From the NCBI GenBank assembly GCA_026399095.1, contig JAPLRP010000006.1, positions 1 through 55,427 of the forward strand: a stretch of DNA of 55,427 nucleotides. The letters are read 5' to 3'. Position numbers and translations under genes: made by a program. The notes under the pieces were generated by a model. That model was not told the origin of the DNA. It saw nothing but the letters and a program-made list of their open reading frames with translations, and did no database searches. Position 1 is the stretch's first letter, and each line of letters begins with the position of its first letter. Source of the DNA: Methylococcales bacterium. Lineage in GTDB: Bacteria > Pseudomonadota > Gammaproteobacteria > Methylococcales > Methylomonadaceae. Positions 47,215 through 55,427 of the stretch are shown one piece after another.

Positions 47215-47904
47215 TCATTCATTGTTCGGGAAACATGTGCCCTTATAAAACGCTTCTGTGGGACAGCTTGAGCCATCTTTAAACGTACAAACCGAATTTT
47301 TAACGGCCAGTGTTTGACCACCTGACCAAGCGCAATATTTTTGATCGACACTATCTAAACCAGTCGTTTTTACCCCACCTTGAGGGCATTCCCCCCGTAA
47401 TAATGCCCATTCCTCACAGGCTTTATTATCTTCAAAATAACAAACGCCGTATTCGCCGCCATCACCGCGCTTTTCAATAGTTAAATGACCGCCGGATTTT
47501 GAACAATTAACAGAGGCCGGATTAGCTAATTGTGTTGAAGTTTCCGCTTTGACACCGGTTACACAATTTTTATAGGTAGAGACATTACCCTCCTCTATAA
47601 AAGCCGTGTCACCTTTATTCCAAAATACAAATGATTCATCTGTATTCACATAACGCGCACCAGAGCCGGACATACCTTGAGATAAGAGAAAATGTCTTCC
47701 GTCGCTTAAGGTCAGTGAGACTTTATCTTTTAAAAAGACCGCTTGTATTGTTTTATTTTCAATACAATTAAAAAGTGCAGAGTTTATTACCTCAGCAGTC
47801 GATGCCTCCACAAAGGTATTAGGTTGCAGACTTTTTTGATATACAACGAAAATACCTGCACTGATAAAAGCGGTAATTAAAACAATCAAGGCTAATTTTT
47901 TCAT
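47215..47904 (-). CDS. MliC-like domain joined to two DUF333-like domains
   Basis: 229 residues. A hydrophobic N-terminus (5-22) is an anchor or signal. Residues 44-115 resemble the MliC lysozyme inhibitor fold (FNCIENKTIQAVF, SGSGARYV, FWNKGDTAFI). Residues 130-177 match DUF333 (VNCSKSGGHLTIEKRGDGGEYGVCYFEDNKACEEW), and a second Cys-rich copy follows at 184-226 (YCAWSGGQTLAVKNSVCTFKDGSSC). MliC domains inhibit C-type lysozyme; DUF333 is called putative hemolysin but the function is unknown. It may protect the envelope. The arrangement of one MliC-like and two DUF333-like units in one chain is noteworthy. Confidence 0.82.
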   Translation of the reverse strand: MKKLALIVLITAFISAGIFVVYQKSLQPNTFVEASTAEVINSALFNCIENKTIQAVFLKDKVSLTLSDGRHFLLSQGMSGSGARYVNTDESFVFWNKGDTAFIEEGNVSTYKNCVTGVKAETSTQLANPASVNCSKSGGHLTIEKRGDGGEYGVCYFEDNKACEEWALLRGECPQGGVKTTGLDSVDQKYCAWSGGQTLAVKNSVCTFKDGSSCPTEAFYKGTCFPNNE

Positions 47905-48143
47905 AAATAATATGCTTTGGGGGTTAAGGCTTATCGGATGTGATAATTAGGTTACTGGATTCCCTTAAGGAATTGGTTTTAATTTTAAAATCGACTTAAA
48001 CTAACTGTTAATGTTGTTATGTATAGTGGTTAAGAGTAAGCTAATCTTGGCTATTCAATAGAGCATTTAGCCTTCCAATCCGTAACTACGGTGTCATAAA
48101 GCTTTAAATCACAAAATTCCTTTCAACTATTTGGAGAATTGCC

Positions 48144-48245
48144 ATGAGTAAAGAACAAAAAAGCAATAAAGAAGACAAGAAAAAACCGGCTCTAAGCCCT
48201 AAAGAAAAGAAAGCGGTCAAAAAATCCAAGAAAGATTCTAAATAG
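48144..48245 (+). CDS. Very small lysine-rich protein, 33 residues
   Basis: ATG 48144 to TAG 48245 with a good GGAG seven bases before the start. About 15 of 33 residues are Lys, and the rest are mostly Ser, Glu, Asp, Ala and Pro, giving a disordered, highly basic peptide (MSKEQKSNKEDKKKPALS...). It lies between the MliC-DUF333 gene and a hairpin, with no other gene on its strand. It may bind nucleic acid or ribosomes, but no family is recognised. The ribosome binding site and closing hairpin support a real gene. Confidence 0.55.
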   Translation: MSKEQKSNKEDKKKPALSPKEKKAVKKSKKDSK

Positions 48246-48266
48246 TTAAATAAAAGCCCGTCATTG

Positions 48267-48307
48267 CCCGACATCCTCAAGCTTAAACAATGCCTGAGGA
48301 TGTCGGG
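48267..48307. terminator. 13-bp hairpin between the small basic gene and gloA
   Basis: CCCGACATCCTCA (48267-48279) pairs perfectly with TGAGGATGTCGGG (48295-48307) around a 15-base loop. On the minus strand it is followed after a short gap by CTTTTATTT, giving a terminator for gloA and a likely end for the small plus-strand gene. Confidence 0.7.
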
Positions 48308-48314
48308 AGTTTAG

Positions 48315-48755
48315 CTACCAACTCCCCGTATTTACCATAGAAACCCAAGGCTCCTGAGGCGCAAGAGGGGCTCCTTTTTGTAAAAACTCGATTGAAATAG
48401 CATCTGGTGAACTTACAAAAGCCATGTGTCCATCACGAGGCGGGCGATTGATTAAGACACCTTTATCCAACAACTTTTGACAGGTTTCATAAATATTATC
48501 GACTTCAAAGGCAAGATGACCAAAGTTACGCCCTCCCCCATAATCTTCTGTATCCCAGTTATAAGTCAGTTCAATTAAAGGTGCCTCGGCTTTAAGCGCC
48601 TGATTCTCATCAAAGGGTGCATATAAATAAATCAAGGTAAAGCGACCCTGTTCACTCTCAAATCGGTGACTCTCAATCAAGCCCAATTTATTACAAAAAA
48701 AATCTAGGGATTCCTGTAAATCACGAACTCGAATCATGGTGTGTAAATAACGCAT
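48315..48755 (-). CDS. gloA: Lactoylglutathione lyase GloA (VOC family)
   Basis: 146 residues. Metal ligands of glyoxalase I are visible: His5, Glu62 (LIELTYN), His80 (NFGHLAFEV) and Glu123 (SIEFLQKG), with the N-terminal [16 protein letters not shown]. It isomerises the hemithioacetal of methylglyoxal and glutathione to S-lactoylglutathione. It lies 13 bases after the tag gene, suggesting co-transcription, and ends at a strong hairpin. Confidence 0.95.
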   Translation of the reverse strand: MRYLHTMIRVRDLQESLDFFCNKLGLIESHRFESEQGRFTLIYLYAPFDENQALKAEAPLIELTYNWDTEDYGGGRNFGHLAFEVDNIYETCQKLLDKGVLINRPPRDGHMAFVSSPDAISIEFLQKGAPLAPQEPWVSMVNTGSW

Positions 48756-48768
48756 AGCAATTTATTCC

Positions 48769-49383
48769 TTATGATTGTTTTGTATTGATAAGCGCTGCCT
48801 GCCCATCAATAAGTTCAATAGCTTTGTATCTAAAGCAATCAACGGTATGATCATTTACCATCCCGATTGCCTGCATATAGGCATAACAAATTATACTGCC
48901 TACAAACTTAAAACCACGCTTTTTTAAATCTTTACTCATTACCTCGGATAAACCACTAAAGGCTGGAAGTTCCGCATGATTTTTCCAAGCGTTCTGCAAA
49001 GGTTGGTTATCAACAAACAACCAAATGTAGGCATCAAAACTGCCAAAACTTTCTTGAATAGCCAAAAAAGCGCGAGCGTTAGTGATCACTGAATTGATTT
49101 TTAGTTTATTCCTTATAATGCCTGGATTAGTCAATAATGAGTTAATTTTGCTGTCGTCATAACATGCGATGATACTGGGTTCAAAATTATCAAAGGCTTT
49201 TCTGTATCCATCACGCTTTTTTAAAATAGTCGACCAACTTAATCCTGCTTGCGCGCCTTCAAGCGATAAAAACTCAAATAAGAGTATGTCATCATGAATA
49301 GGGACACCCCATTCGTGATCATGATAATGCTCTTCAAGTGCGCTGGAAAGTGCCCATGAACATTTTTTTTGGGATATTATCAA
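48769..49383 (-). CDS. tag: DNA-3-methyladenine glycosylase I Tag
   Basis: The family core is clear: CSWALSSALEEHYHDHEWGVPIHDD, FLSLEGAQAGLSWSTILKKRDGYRKAF and the zinc-binding DHTVDCFRY near the end. Tag removes 3-methyladenine from alkylated DNA. The frame is open to an ATG at 49434, but the extra residues are not family-like. I suggest the TTG at 49383 (MIISQKKCSWA), because AGAGG lies eight bases upstream. The N-terminus is therefore uncertain. It is followed 13 bases later by gloA. Confidence 0.9.
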   Translation of the reverse strand: MIISQKKCSWALSSALEEHYHDHEWGVPIHDDILLFEFLSLEGAQAGLSWSTILKKRDGYRKAFDNFEPSIIACYDDSKINSLLTNPGIIRNKLKINSVITNARAFLAIQESFGSFDAYIWLFVDNQPLQNAWKNHAELPAFSGLSEVMSKDLKKRGFKFVGSIICYAYMQAIGMVNDHTVDCFRYKAIELIDGQAALINTKQS

Positions 49384-49434
49384 TATCAAAACCTCTATAT
49401 AAAAGCATCGACCGATATAAAACATGTCAGCCAT

Positions 49435-49903
49435 TAGCTTACAACAGCTCTAACTTTTTACGTTACTTCTTGGCTAAAATAAGTAGCTACTCTTTAATAA
49501 AATTAAAGTTGATTAGGTTATTGAGACTCAAAAAGAACATATACCTGCAAAAAATGGTACAAAAACTGCTATAAACAATTAGATGCCTGATATTAAAAAA
49601 GCATTACAAACTCTACATTGAACTTAACGCTCCATGAAATGGTGCAACTTATCGTTAACCAGGTAAATATTACATAAATTTTATAACATCAAACACTCTG
49701 GAAATAATAGATAACTCTCTAAAAAGATAAAAGTGGTTTATTACCAACCTAATGCACCAATGTAGGGCTGATCCGTTTATAACGCGCACCAATAGTGGAA
49801 TTAAATATAACAGTGCATTATTATAAAAGTTAGAGTCGACAACGACTTATCACCTAAAAACCTTTAGCCATTTACGCAACACCGACATTGAGAATCTGAA
49901 ATT
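49435..49903. other. Intergenic stretch before the RND genes
   Basis: 469 AT-rich bases between tag (minus) and the adaptor gene (plus). The promoter for the RND pair should be here. No gene, RNA or regulator gene is recognised. Confidence 0.5.
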
Positions 49904-51013
49904 ATGACACCCTTCTTTAAGCCACTGATCATTCTATTCCTGATATCTCCAGCAGCTAATGCTAACGATTTATTACCGGTTGTGAAAGCCAGTCCAACCC
50001 TAATGAAACAACTTAAAGTTATTGCCATAGGAGAAGGTCAAACGCAAGACTCCTTTCGCTTACCTGCACGGATTGATCTCGACCAACAGCATGTCGCTCG
50101 CATAGGAACCACAGTGATAGGTCGAATTATCGAAACAGACGCCGTACTCGGCCAAGAAGTTCGTAAAGGTGAAAAACTCGCGACATTAAATAGTACCGAA
50201 CTCGGCTTGGCACAATCAGTCTATTTAAAGACCAATTCCCAAGTAAACTTAAAACGCTTGGTGGTATCCAGAGCCAAGCGTCTAATGGACAGTGGCATTA
50301 TTGCAGCCGCTAACATTCAAGAAAGAGAAACCATGCTGGCTGAAGCAGAGGTTGATTTACGAACAGCTACCGATCAATTACGTGCACTCGGCATGTCTAG
50401 TGGTGATCTGGCGCGACTATCAAAGGAAAAAAAAATCCACTCCATTTTACCCATTACAGCCAGTATTGGAGGAACCATTGTTGAACGCCAAGTTACGGTT
50501 GGCCAGGTAGTACAACCCGCAGATGCCTTATTTACCGTCGCTAATCTCTCCCATGTCTGGGTAGTTGCTGAACTACCGGAACAACAAGCCAGTTGGGCTC
50601 ATAAAGGTGATGAAGCTGAAGTAACCATCGCTGCCCTGCCAAATGAAACCTTTCATAGTCAACTTATTTATGTGGCCGATATGGTTGATCCTAACACCCG
50701 CACCGTAACTGTCCGTATGGAACTGCCAAATCCTCAACGGAATTTAAAACCACACATGTTGGCTAACTTACTGATACGTAAAAAAGGCGTTCAAGACTTG
50801 ATCTTACCTGATTCCGCCGTGATTCGTGATAATGATACTGATCACGTATTCGTAGAAACAGGGCCTAATTCGTTTGAACTTAGGTCGGTAAAACTAGGTG
50901 ATATTAACGTCAATTCAAGGCCTATTCTAAGTGGATTACAACTGGGTGATAAAGTAGTCGTTGAAGGTGGGTTCCATCTTAACAGCGAACGCCAACGCAA
51001 GGAATTGGAGTAA
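49904..51013 (+). CDS. RND efflux periplasmic adaptor (CusB/CzcB-like)
   Basis: 369 residues with a signal peptide (1-20, ending ANA). The lipoyl/hairpin/beta-barrel pattern is seen: VIGRIIETDAVLGQEVRKGEKLA, a coiled hairpin (100-160), then GGTIVERQVTVGQVVQPADALFTVANLSHVWVVAELPE and NTRTVTVRMELPNP. It links an inner-membrane RND pump to an outer-membrane channel. The pump gene follows three bases later. No outer-membrane factor or regulator gene accompanies it. Which metal it handles cannot be told. Confidence 0.92.
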   Translation: MTPFFKPLIILFLISPAANANDLLPVVKASPTLMKQLKVIAIGEGQTQDSFRLPARIDLDQQHVARIGTTVIGRIIETDAVLGQEVRKGEKLATLNSTELGLAQSVYLKTNSQVNLKRLVVSRAKRLMDSGIIAAANIQERETMLAEAEVDLRTATDQLRALGMSSGDLARLSKEKKIHSILPITASIGGTIVERQVTVGQVVQPADALFTVANLSHVWVVAELPEQQASWAHKGDEAEVTIAALPNETFHSQLIYVADMVDPNTRTVTVRMELPNPQRNLKPHMLANLLIRKKGVQDLILPDSAVIRDNDTDHVFVETGPNSFELRSVKLGDINVNSRPILSGLQLGDKVVVEGGFHLNSERQRKELE

Positions 51014-51016
51014 ATC

Positions 51017-54000
51017 ATGATTGAAGCTTTAATTCGCGGTAGTTTAAACAATCGTATTTTAGTCATAGCACTGGCATTTGGAATGATCCTGTTTGGCATT
51101 CGCGCGCTGCAATCACTATCTGTCGACGCCTTTCCTGATGTCACCAATGTACAGGTTCAAATTGCCAGTGAAGCGCCAGGTCGATCACCGGAGGAAGTTG
51201 AACGTTTCATCACGGTACCCCTGGAAATTTCCATGACAGGCCTACCTGGTTTGACAGAAATGCGCTCGTTAAACAAAAATGGTTTATCTCTGATCACCCT
51301 TGTTTTTACTGACGACACTGATGTCTATTTTGCCAGACAACTAGTGATGGAACGCTTGATAGAAGTTAGTCATAGCATGCCAAGCGGAGTCAACCCTATA
51401 TTAGGCCCGGTATCAACCGGACTGGGTGAGGTCTATCAATATACCTTAGATCGTAATGACGATGGCAACCGTGCACTGACACGTGAAGAATTGATGCATC
51501 GACGTGAAACCCAAGACTGGGTAGTCCGCCCCTTACTAAGAGGAATACCGGGGGTTGCAGAAATTAACTCACAAGGTGGTTATAACAAACAATATCAAGT
51601 ATTGATTAATCCGGATCGGATGCTGCATTACCATATTACGCTGGATGAAGTCTTTAATGCCTTGATACGAAATAACGCCAATAGTGGTGGCGGTGTTTTA
51701 CCTCATTATGCCGAGCAATATTTAATTCGCGGTGTTGGTTTAATTCGTGATATTGCAGACATTGGCAACATTGTTCTTAAAGAAGAAAATAGCGTTCCTG
51801 TTCATATTCACGACGTCGCCGAAGTAAAAATTGGTCATGAAGAAAGAGTGGGAGCTGTTATAAAGAACGGTTATACCGAATCTGTTGGTGGTATTGTCAT
51901 GATGCTTCGCGGAGGTAATGCGAAAGAACTGGTCAGTCGCATTAAAGAGAGGGTAAAAGAAATCAACGACAAAAATATGTTGCCGGAAGACCTTAAAATC
52001 GTACCTTATTACGACCGGAGTGAACTGGTAGATGCGGCACTCCATACCGTCACTAAGGTTCTTCTAGAAGGCATAGGTTTGGTTGTTATTACCTTACTGC
52101 TATTTCTAGGTGATATTCGTTCCAGCCTGATCGTTGTCAGTACATTAGTTGTAACACCGCTGGTTACTTTTATCGTCATGAATCAACTGGGTATTTCTGC
52201 GAACTTAATGTCCTTAGGCGGACTGGCAATTGCTATAGGATTAATTGTCGACGGATCTGTTGTGGTGGTTGAAAATGCTTTTAGCTTTCTTACTGACCGT
52301 AGGGGCGGTACAACCAGTCGTGTAAAAGTGGTGATGGCTGCAGCGCAAGAAGTTGCTACTCCGGTATTATTTGGTGTGGGTATTATTATTTTGGTTTTTT
52401 TACCGCTCATGACACTAGAAGGTATGGAAGGCAAAATGTTTGCGCCCTTGGCCTACACCATCGCCATTGCCTTGATGATTTCACTGGTACTTTCATTAAC
52501 CTTAACACCGGTTTTATGCTCATATTTATTGCAAGGCCAGACTGAGAAAGAACATGACACACGCATTATTGCCTTCATTAAAAAACCTTATTTAAAACTA
52601 CTGGATTTATCTCTACAAAAAAGTAAAACCGTTGCTTTAACGGCCACTGCTTTATTTGTTGGTGCCTTAGCATTGCTCCCTTTTTTGGGCAGTGCCTTTA
52701 TTCCTGAAATGAAAGAAGGTTCCATTGTTCCAGCCATCAACCGTATGCCAAATATTTCCTTGCAAGAAGGTATAAAAATGGAAATGGAAGCCATGCGTAT
52801 GGTTATGGAAATTCCCGGGGTGAGTTTGGCAGTAACCAATATTGGTCGTGGCGAAAGTCCTGCTGATCCACAAAGTCAAAACGAATCAACCCCTATTGTC
52901 AGCTTAAAACCAAGAGATCAATGGCCTAAAGGTTGGACTCAGGATACTATTGCTGATGCCATGCGTGATAAATTAAGCAATAACTTACCAGGCATACAAG
53001 TGGTTATGGCTCAACCGATTTCCGACCGTGTCGATGAAATGTTGACCGGTGTACGATCGGATTTGGCTGTAAAAATATTCGGTGACGACCTGGAAAAGTT
53101 AAAGGCAACCGCTAACGAGATCGCACGAGTTGCCAGCAACATAAAAGGTGCTCAGGACATTCGTGTAGAACGACTAACGGGTCAACAGTATTTATCTATT
53201 GATGTTAATCGGGAAGCAACAGCCCGACATGGTATCAATGCATCTGATATTCATGATGTGATTGAAACCGCTATCGGAGGCAAAACAGCAACCCTTATCT
53301 ATGAAGGTGAACGACGCTTCTCAGCTGCCGTCCGTTTACCTGAAGGTTTTCGTAATAGCATAGAAGCCATCAAAGCCATTTTCTTAACGTCAGCTAATGG
53401 TGCACGCGTTCCTTTAGGGGACCTCGCAAACATTCAATTAAATGACGGACCCTCACAAATTAGCAGAGAAATGGGCAAACGACGAATCGTTGTCGGTATT
53501 AATGTAAGAGACAGAGACTTGGGTAGCTTCGTGGCAGAATTGCAAAAAACAGTCTCCGAACAGATAAAACTTCCGGATGCCTATTATCTTGAATGGGGTG
53601 GACAATTTCAAAATATGGAACGAGCATTGGGTCACTTAAAAATCATCATCCCAATTACCATTGGTGCCATTTTCTTTTTATTATTCATGCTTTTTAACTC
53701 GTTACGCTTTGCAACACTGATCATTTTAGTACTGCCCTTTGCATCTATTGGTGGCGTAGTGTCTTTATTTATCAGTGGGGAATATTTATCGGTACCAGCT
53801 TCTGTCGGCTTTATAGCCTTGTGGGGAATCGCAGTTTTAAACGGTGTGGTATTAGTTTCTTATATCCGTAACCTGAGAGACAGTGGACTCAGTCAAATTC
53901 AAGCTATTAGACAGGGTTGTGCTCAACGATTTCGCCCTGTCATGATGACAGCTACGGTTGCATTACTCGGCTTGGTACCTTTTCTATTCGCAACGGGTCC

Positions 54001-54118
54001 TGGTTCAGAAGTTCAACGCCCCTTAGCCATTGTTGTTATCGGTGGACTGATAACTTCAACATTACTGACATTAATTATGTTACCGGCTCTCTACCGATGG
54101 TTTGAAGAAAAACGTTAA
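51017..54118 (+). CDS. Heavy-metal RND efflux pump (CusA/CzcA family)
   Basis: 1033 residues with the RND layout of two sets of about six membrane segments around large periplasmic loops. SVDAFPDVTNVQVQI and EAPGRSPEEVERFITVPLE at the N-terminus are typical of heavy-metal RND pumps. In the fourth segment GGLAIAIGLIVDGSVVVVEN keeps Asp and Glu residues thought to carry protons. It would expel a divalent or monovalent metal ion from periplasm or cytoplasm. The adaptor is directly upstream. A short hairpin follows the stop codon. Confidence 0.94.
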   Translation: MIEALIRGSLNNRILVIALAFGMILFGIRALQSLSVDAFPDVTNVQVQIASEAPGRSPEEVERFITVPLEISMTGLPGLTEMRSLNKNGLSLITLVFTDDTDVYFARQLVMERLIEVSHSMPSGVNPILGPVSTGLGEVYQYTLDRNDDGNRALTREELMHRRETQDWVVRPLLRGIPGVAEINSQGGYNKQYQVLINPDRMLHYHITLDEVFNALIRNNANSGGGVLPHYAEQYLIRGVGLIRDIADIGNIVLKEENSVPVHIHDVAEVKIGHEERVGAVIKNGYTESVGGIVMMLRGGNAKELVSRIKERVKEINDKNMLPEDLKIVPYYDRSELVDAALHTVTKVLLEGIGLVVITLLLFLGDIRSSLIVVSTLVVTPLVTFIVMNQLGISANLMSLGGLAIAIGLIVDGSVVVVENAFSFLTDRRGGTTSRVKVVMAAAQEVATPVLFGVGIIILVFLPLMTLEGMEGKMFAPLAYTIAIALMISLVLSLTLTPVLCSYLLQGQTEKEHDTRIIAFIKKPYLKLLDLSLQKSKTVALTATALFVGALALLPFLGSAFIPEMKEGSIVPAINRMPNISLQEGIKMEMEAMRMVMEIPGVSLAVTNIGRGESPADPQSQNESTPIVSLKPRDQWPKGWTQDTIADAMRDKLSNNLPGIQVVMAQPISDRVDEMLTGVRSDLAVKIFGDDLEKLKATANEIARVASNIKGAQDIRVERLTGQQYLSIDVNREATARHGINASDIHDVIETAIGGKTATLIYEGERRFSAAVRLPEGFRNSIEAIKAIFLTSANGARVPLGDLANIQLNDGPSQISREMGKRRIVVGINVRDRDLGSFVAELQKTVSEQIKLPDAYYLEWGGQFQNMERALGHLKIIIPITIGAIFFLLFMLFNSLRFATLIILVLPFASIGGVVSLFISGEYLSVPASVGFIALWGIAVLNGVVLVSYIRNLRDSGLSQIQAIRQGCAQRFRPVMMTATVALLGLVPFLFATGPGSEVQRPLAIVVIGGLITSTLLTLIMLPALYRWFEEKR

Positions 54119-54119
54119 C

Positions 54120-54140
54120 TGATTAAGTTATTCTTAATCA
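54120..54140 (+). terminator. Hairpin directly after the RND gene
   Basis: TGATTAAG (54120-54127) and CTTAATCA (54133-54140) form an 8-bp stem with a 5-base loop, two bases after the stop codon. CATTTTCATT follows, a weak U-rich tail. Confidence 0.45.
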
Positions 54141-54171
54141 CATTTTCATTGGGAATTCAGGGAAAAATTGT

Positions 54172-54273
54172 ATGGTTAACCATATAATCAAACAAGCTAA
54201 AACCAATACTGTTGTTTTGATATTTTTTTTGGTTTCTTTATCGTTTGTTTTGAACATAATTTTCACCTTTTGA
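54172..54273 (+). CDS. Possible short hydrophobic peptide, 33 residues
   Basis: ATG 54172 to TGA 54273 encodes MVNHIIKQAKTNTVVLIFFLVSLSFVLN and a short end, with one membrane segment. AGGG lies about nine bases before the start. It sits in an AT-rich accessory region, where hydrophobic open frames also arise by chance. I list it as a weak candidate only. Confidence 0.25.
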   Translation: MVNHIIKQAKTNTVVLIFFLVSLSFVLNIIFTF

Positions 54274-54660
54274 TTAATACGTTATGATTCTTAATTAGAC
54301 TAATCCTAAGTTCAATATTAGCTTTTTTTAGCAATACGTTAAAAGAGTTTTAGCAAATGTAAGGGTATTAGTTACTCAGTTAAATAAACTTGGACTTAAC
54401 AGATTTGATCAGACTAAAACTAATAATGCTAATCTGATCAATTTATTACCTGTAAAACTACTCTCCGAACTAATTTATAACCGGGTTTGGAATAAAAGCA
54501 AATTAATGTTGATCTTAATGGTGATAATTAGCAAGAATTGCTAGTAATTTCAGAGTTTGAAAAATTGGATTAATCCAATTCAACTTCAAAGGTGTGGTAA
54601 CGAAACTTGCAGACATAAAAAAACAGAAAGCTACTTAAGAACAATCAGTTATCTTTTGTA
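54274..54660. other. AT-rich degraded region with short inverted repeats
   Basis: No gene is seen. Two inverted repeats stand out: TTGATCAGA/TCTGATCAA (54405-54413 and 54433-54441) and an 18-bp perfect palindrome AATTGGATTAATCCAATT (54563-54580). Frames are broken by many stops, fitting a decayed phage or plasmid segment. Confidence 0.4.
54563..54580. repeat. 18-bp perfect palindrome
   Basis: AATTGGATTAATCCAATT equals its own reverse complement. It lies about 80 bases before the primase remnant and could be a former operator or recombination site. No known consensus is recognised. Confidence 0.3.
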
Positions 54661-55264
54661 TATGACGAAGAAGCAACACCCGACCTAGCCGATTTAATTG
54701 GTGCAAGAATGGTAATATCGTCAGAAACAGAAGATGGAGCGGCACTTGCTTAGTCTTTAGTTAAGAGTTTAGTCTCTGGTGACACAATGACCGTTAGGAA
54801 GCTCTATGGCTCGCCTGTGCAGTTCACACCTCAGTTTAAATTAATAATGCTAGGTAATCATATACCAATCATTAAAGGGGGTGACTACGGGATTTGGCGT
54901 CGGGTTTGTTTAATTCCGTTTAACCGAATATTCAGCCCAGAAGAGCGAGATGCAATACTAGTTGATAAGTTAAAAGGCGAAGCACCTCATATCTTGGCTT
55001 GGATGGTAGATGGTTGTTTAGATTGGCAAAGTCGGGGGCTAAAAGACTTGCCAGCCATAGTAGTAAATGCTACAGATAACTTATAAAGAAGAGCAAGATT
55101 TAATTGGAACTTGGATATCTGAATGTTGCGAAACATCGTCAAGCAAAGAAACTACAACAGAAGTTATTTATGCTAACTATGTTGTATGGAGTGCTGCTAA
55201 TGGTTTAAGGCCTGATCATTCGTTGAGACTTCGGCATGACTCGTTTGAATCGCGGCATCGATGA
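54661..55264 (+). pseudogene. Phage/plasmid DNA primase (D5/P4-type), C-terminal remnant
   Basis: The reading YDEEATPDLADLIGARMVISSETEDGAALA is followed by an in-frame TAG (54751-54753), then SLVKSLVSGDTMTVRKLYGSPVQFTPQFKL, GIWRRVCLIPF and DAILVDKLKGEAPHILAWMVDG. This is the classic sequence of the C-terminal helicase part of phage P4/D5-like primases. After IVVNATDN (about 55079) homology continues one base out of frame, with YKEEQDLIGTWISECCE and YANYVVWSAANGLRP, until about 55210. One nonsense codon and one frameshift show that it is dead. The N-terminal half is missing. It marks an old integrated element. Confidence 0.85.
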
Positions 55265-55427
55265 TGGGCGCGTGCTCCGGTTTAGTAATAACCGGCTTGG
55301 CCGGGGTAATTTCTTTAATGGCTTTGGTCAGGCTTTTTTTACCATCAATGACTTCTTTAACCAACTCTGCCGGGGCTTCCTTAATTAGTTTATCAGCCAT
55401 TTGTTGGGTGCGCTGCCCTACCCCGGA
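55197..55427 (-). CDS. Partial ParB-like protein, C-terminal end
   Basis: The frame is open from the right edge (SGVGQRTQQ) to a TAG at 55197-55199, giving 76 residues. ADKLIKEAPAELVKEVIDGKKSLTKAIKEI resembles the helix-turn-helix area of ParB-like nuclease or phage regulator proteins, where a short GVG-x-T helix is followed by EAP-x-L-x-x-x-V-x-x-G-x-x-S-L. The last 35 residues are Pro/Ala-rich and look disordered. The gene starts outside the window. Its 3' end overlaps the end of the primase remnant, so a recombination junction probably lies near 55200-55260. Confidence 0.5.
   Translation of the reverse strand, partial: SGVGQRTQQMADKLIKEAPAELVKEVIDGKKSLTKAIKEITPAKPVITKPEHAPIIDAAIQTSHAEVSTNDQALNH

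Noticed and set aside
49338-49574. 78-residue plus-strand frame
   Set aside because: It overlaps the tag N-terminal region on the other strand and has no ribosome site or family features.

Overview
The window reads as a chromosomal segment of a low-to-moderate G+C gammaproteobacterium. The gammaproteobacterial signs are the gpmI-envC-ctpA run facing a yibN/secB/gpsA run, a cstA-ybdD pair, ppnP, dusA, purT and gltA. Gene content and base composition would fit a Methylococcales-type methanotroph, but no methane-oxidation gene is present, so that placement is only a guess. No rRNA, tRNA or CRISPR array was recognised. All calls come from reading translated sequence; no search was run.

Layout. 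(1) 1-2.1 kb: a partial unknown gene, then an IS1182-type insertion sequence with 17-bp inverted ends and a CTAG duplication; its transposase carries two frameshifts. (2) 2.4-10.2 kb, minus strand: a PAS-PAS-SpoIIE phosphatase, a lytic transglycosylase, purT, a membrane-inserted MutS-like ATPase, hemH, folE and dusA. (3) 10.5-23.9 kb: a large Anbu-type locus. It holds a circularly permuted ATP-grasp protein plus an alpha-E protein on the plus strand. On the minus strand it holds an Anbu proteasome-like hydrolase, two transglutaminase-like proteins, a ParA/MinD-like ATPase, an ATP-grasp/alpha-E fusion, citrate synthase and a 1132-residue transglutaminase-DUF2126 protein. (4) 24.2-30.8 kb: a histidine-rich membrane protein, then HIT, cstA, ybdD, an FAD oxidoreductase, a methyltransferase, ppnP and a NYN-domain protein, ended by a clear terminator. 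(5) 30.8-38.7 kb: ctpA, envC and gpmI on the minus strand, opposite an ArsR regulator, a rhodanese, secB, gpsA and a BASS-type transporter. (6) 39-42.7 kb: a papain-like YiiX-type protein, an unknown protein and a secreted endonuclease/exonuclease/phosphatase-fold protein, then a roughly 750-base near-empty stretch and a 59-residue membrane protein gene. (7) 42.7-49.4 kb: uvrB, an aminotransferase with an internal deletion, a GT9 glycosyltransferase, a MliC-DUF333 protein, a 33-residue lysine-rich protein, gloA and tag. (8) 49.9-54.1 kb: a heavy-metal RND efflux pair without an outer-membrane channel. (9) 54.1-55.4 kb: a decayed phage/plasmid primase and a partial ParB-like gene, so this end is a degraded mobile element.

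How the genes may work together. Region 3 is the most notable. ATP-grasp, alpha-E, transglutaminase-like and Anbu modules co-occur in many bacteria and have been proposed, from comparative genomics, to make and process an unknown peptide or peptide-like conjugate. Here the ATP-grasp/alpha-E pair is present twice (split and fused), with three transglutaminase-fold proteins, one hydrolase and one P-loop ATPase. The product and substrate are unknown.
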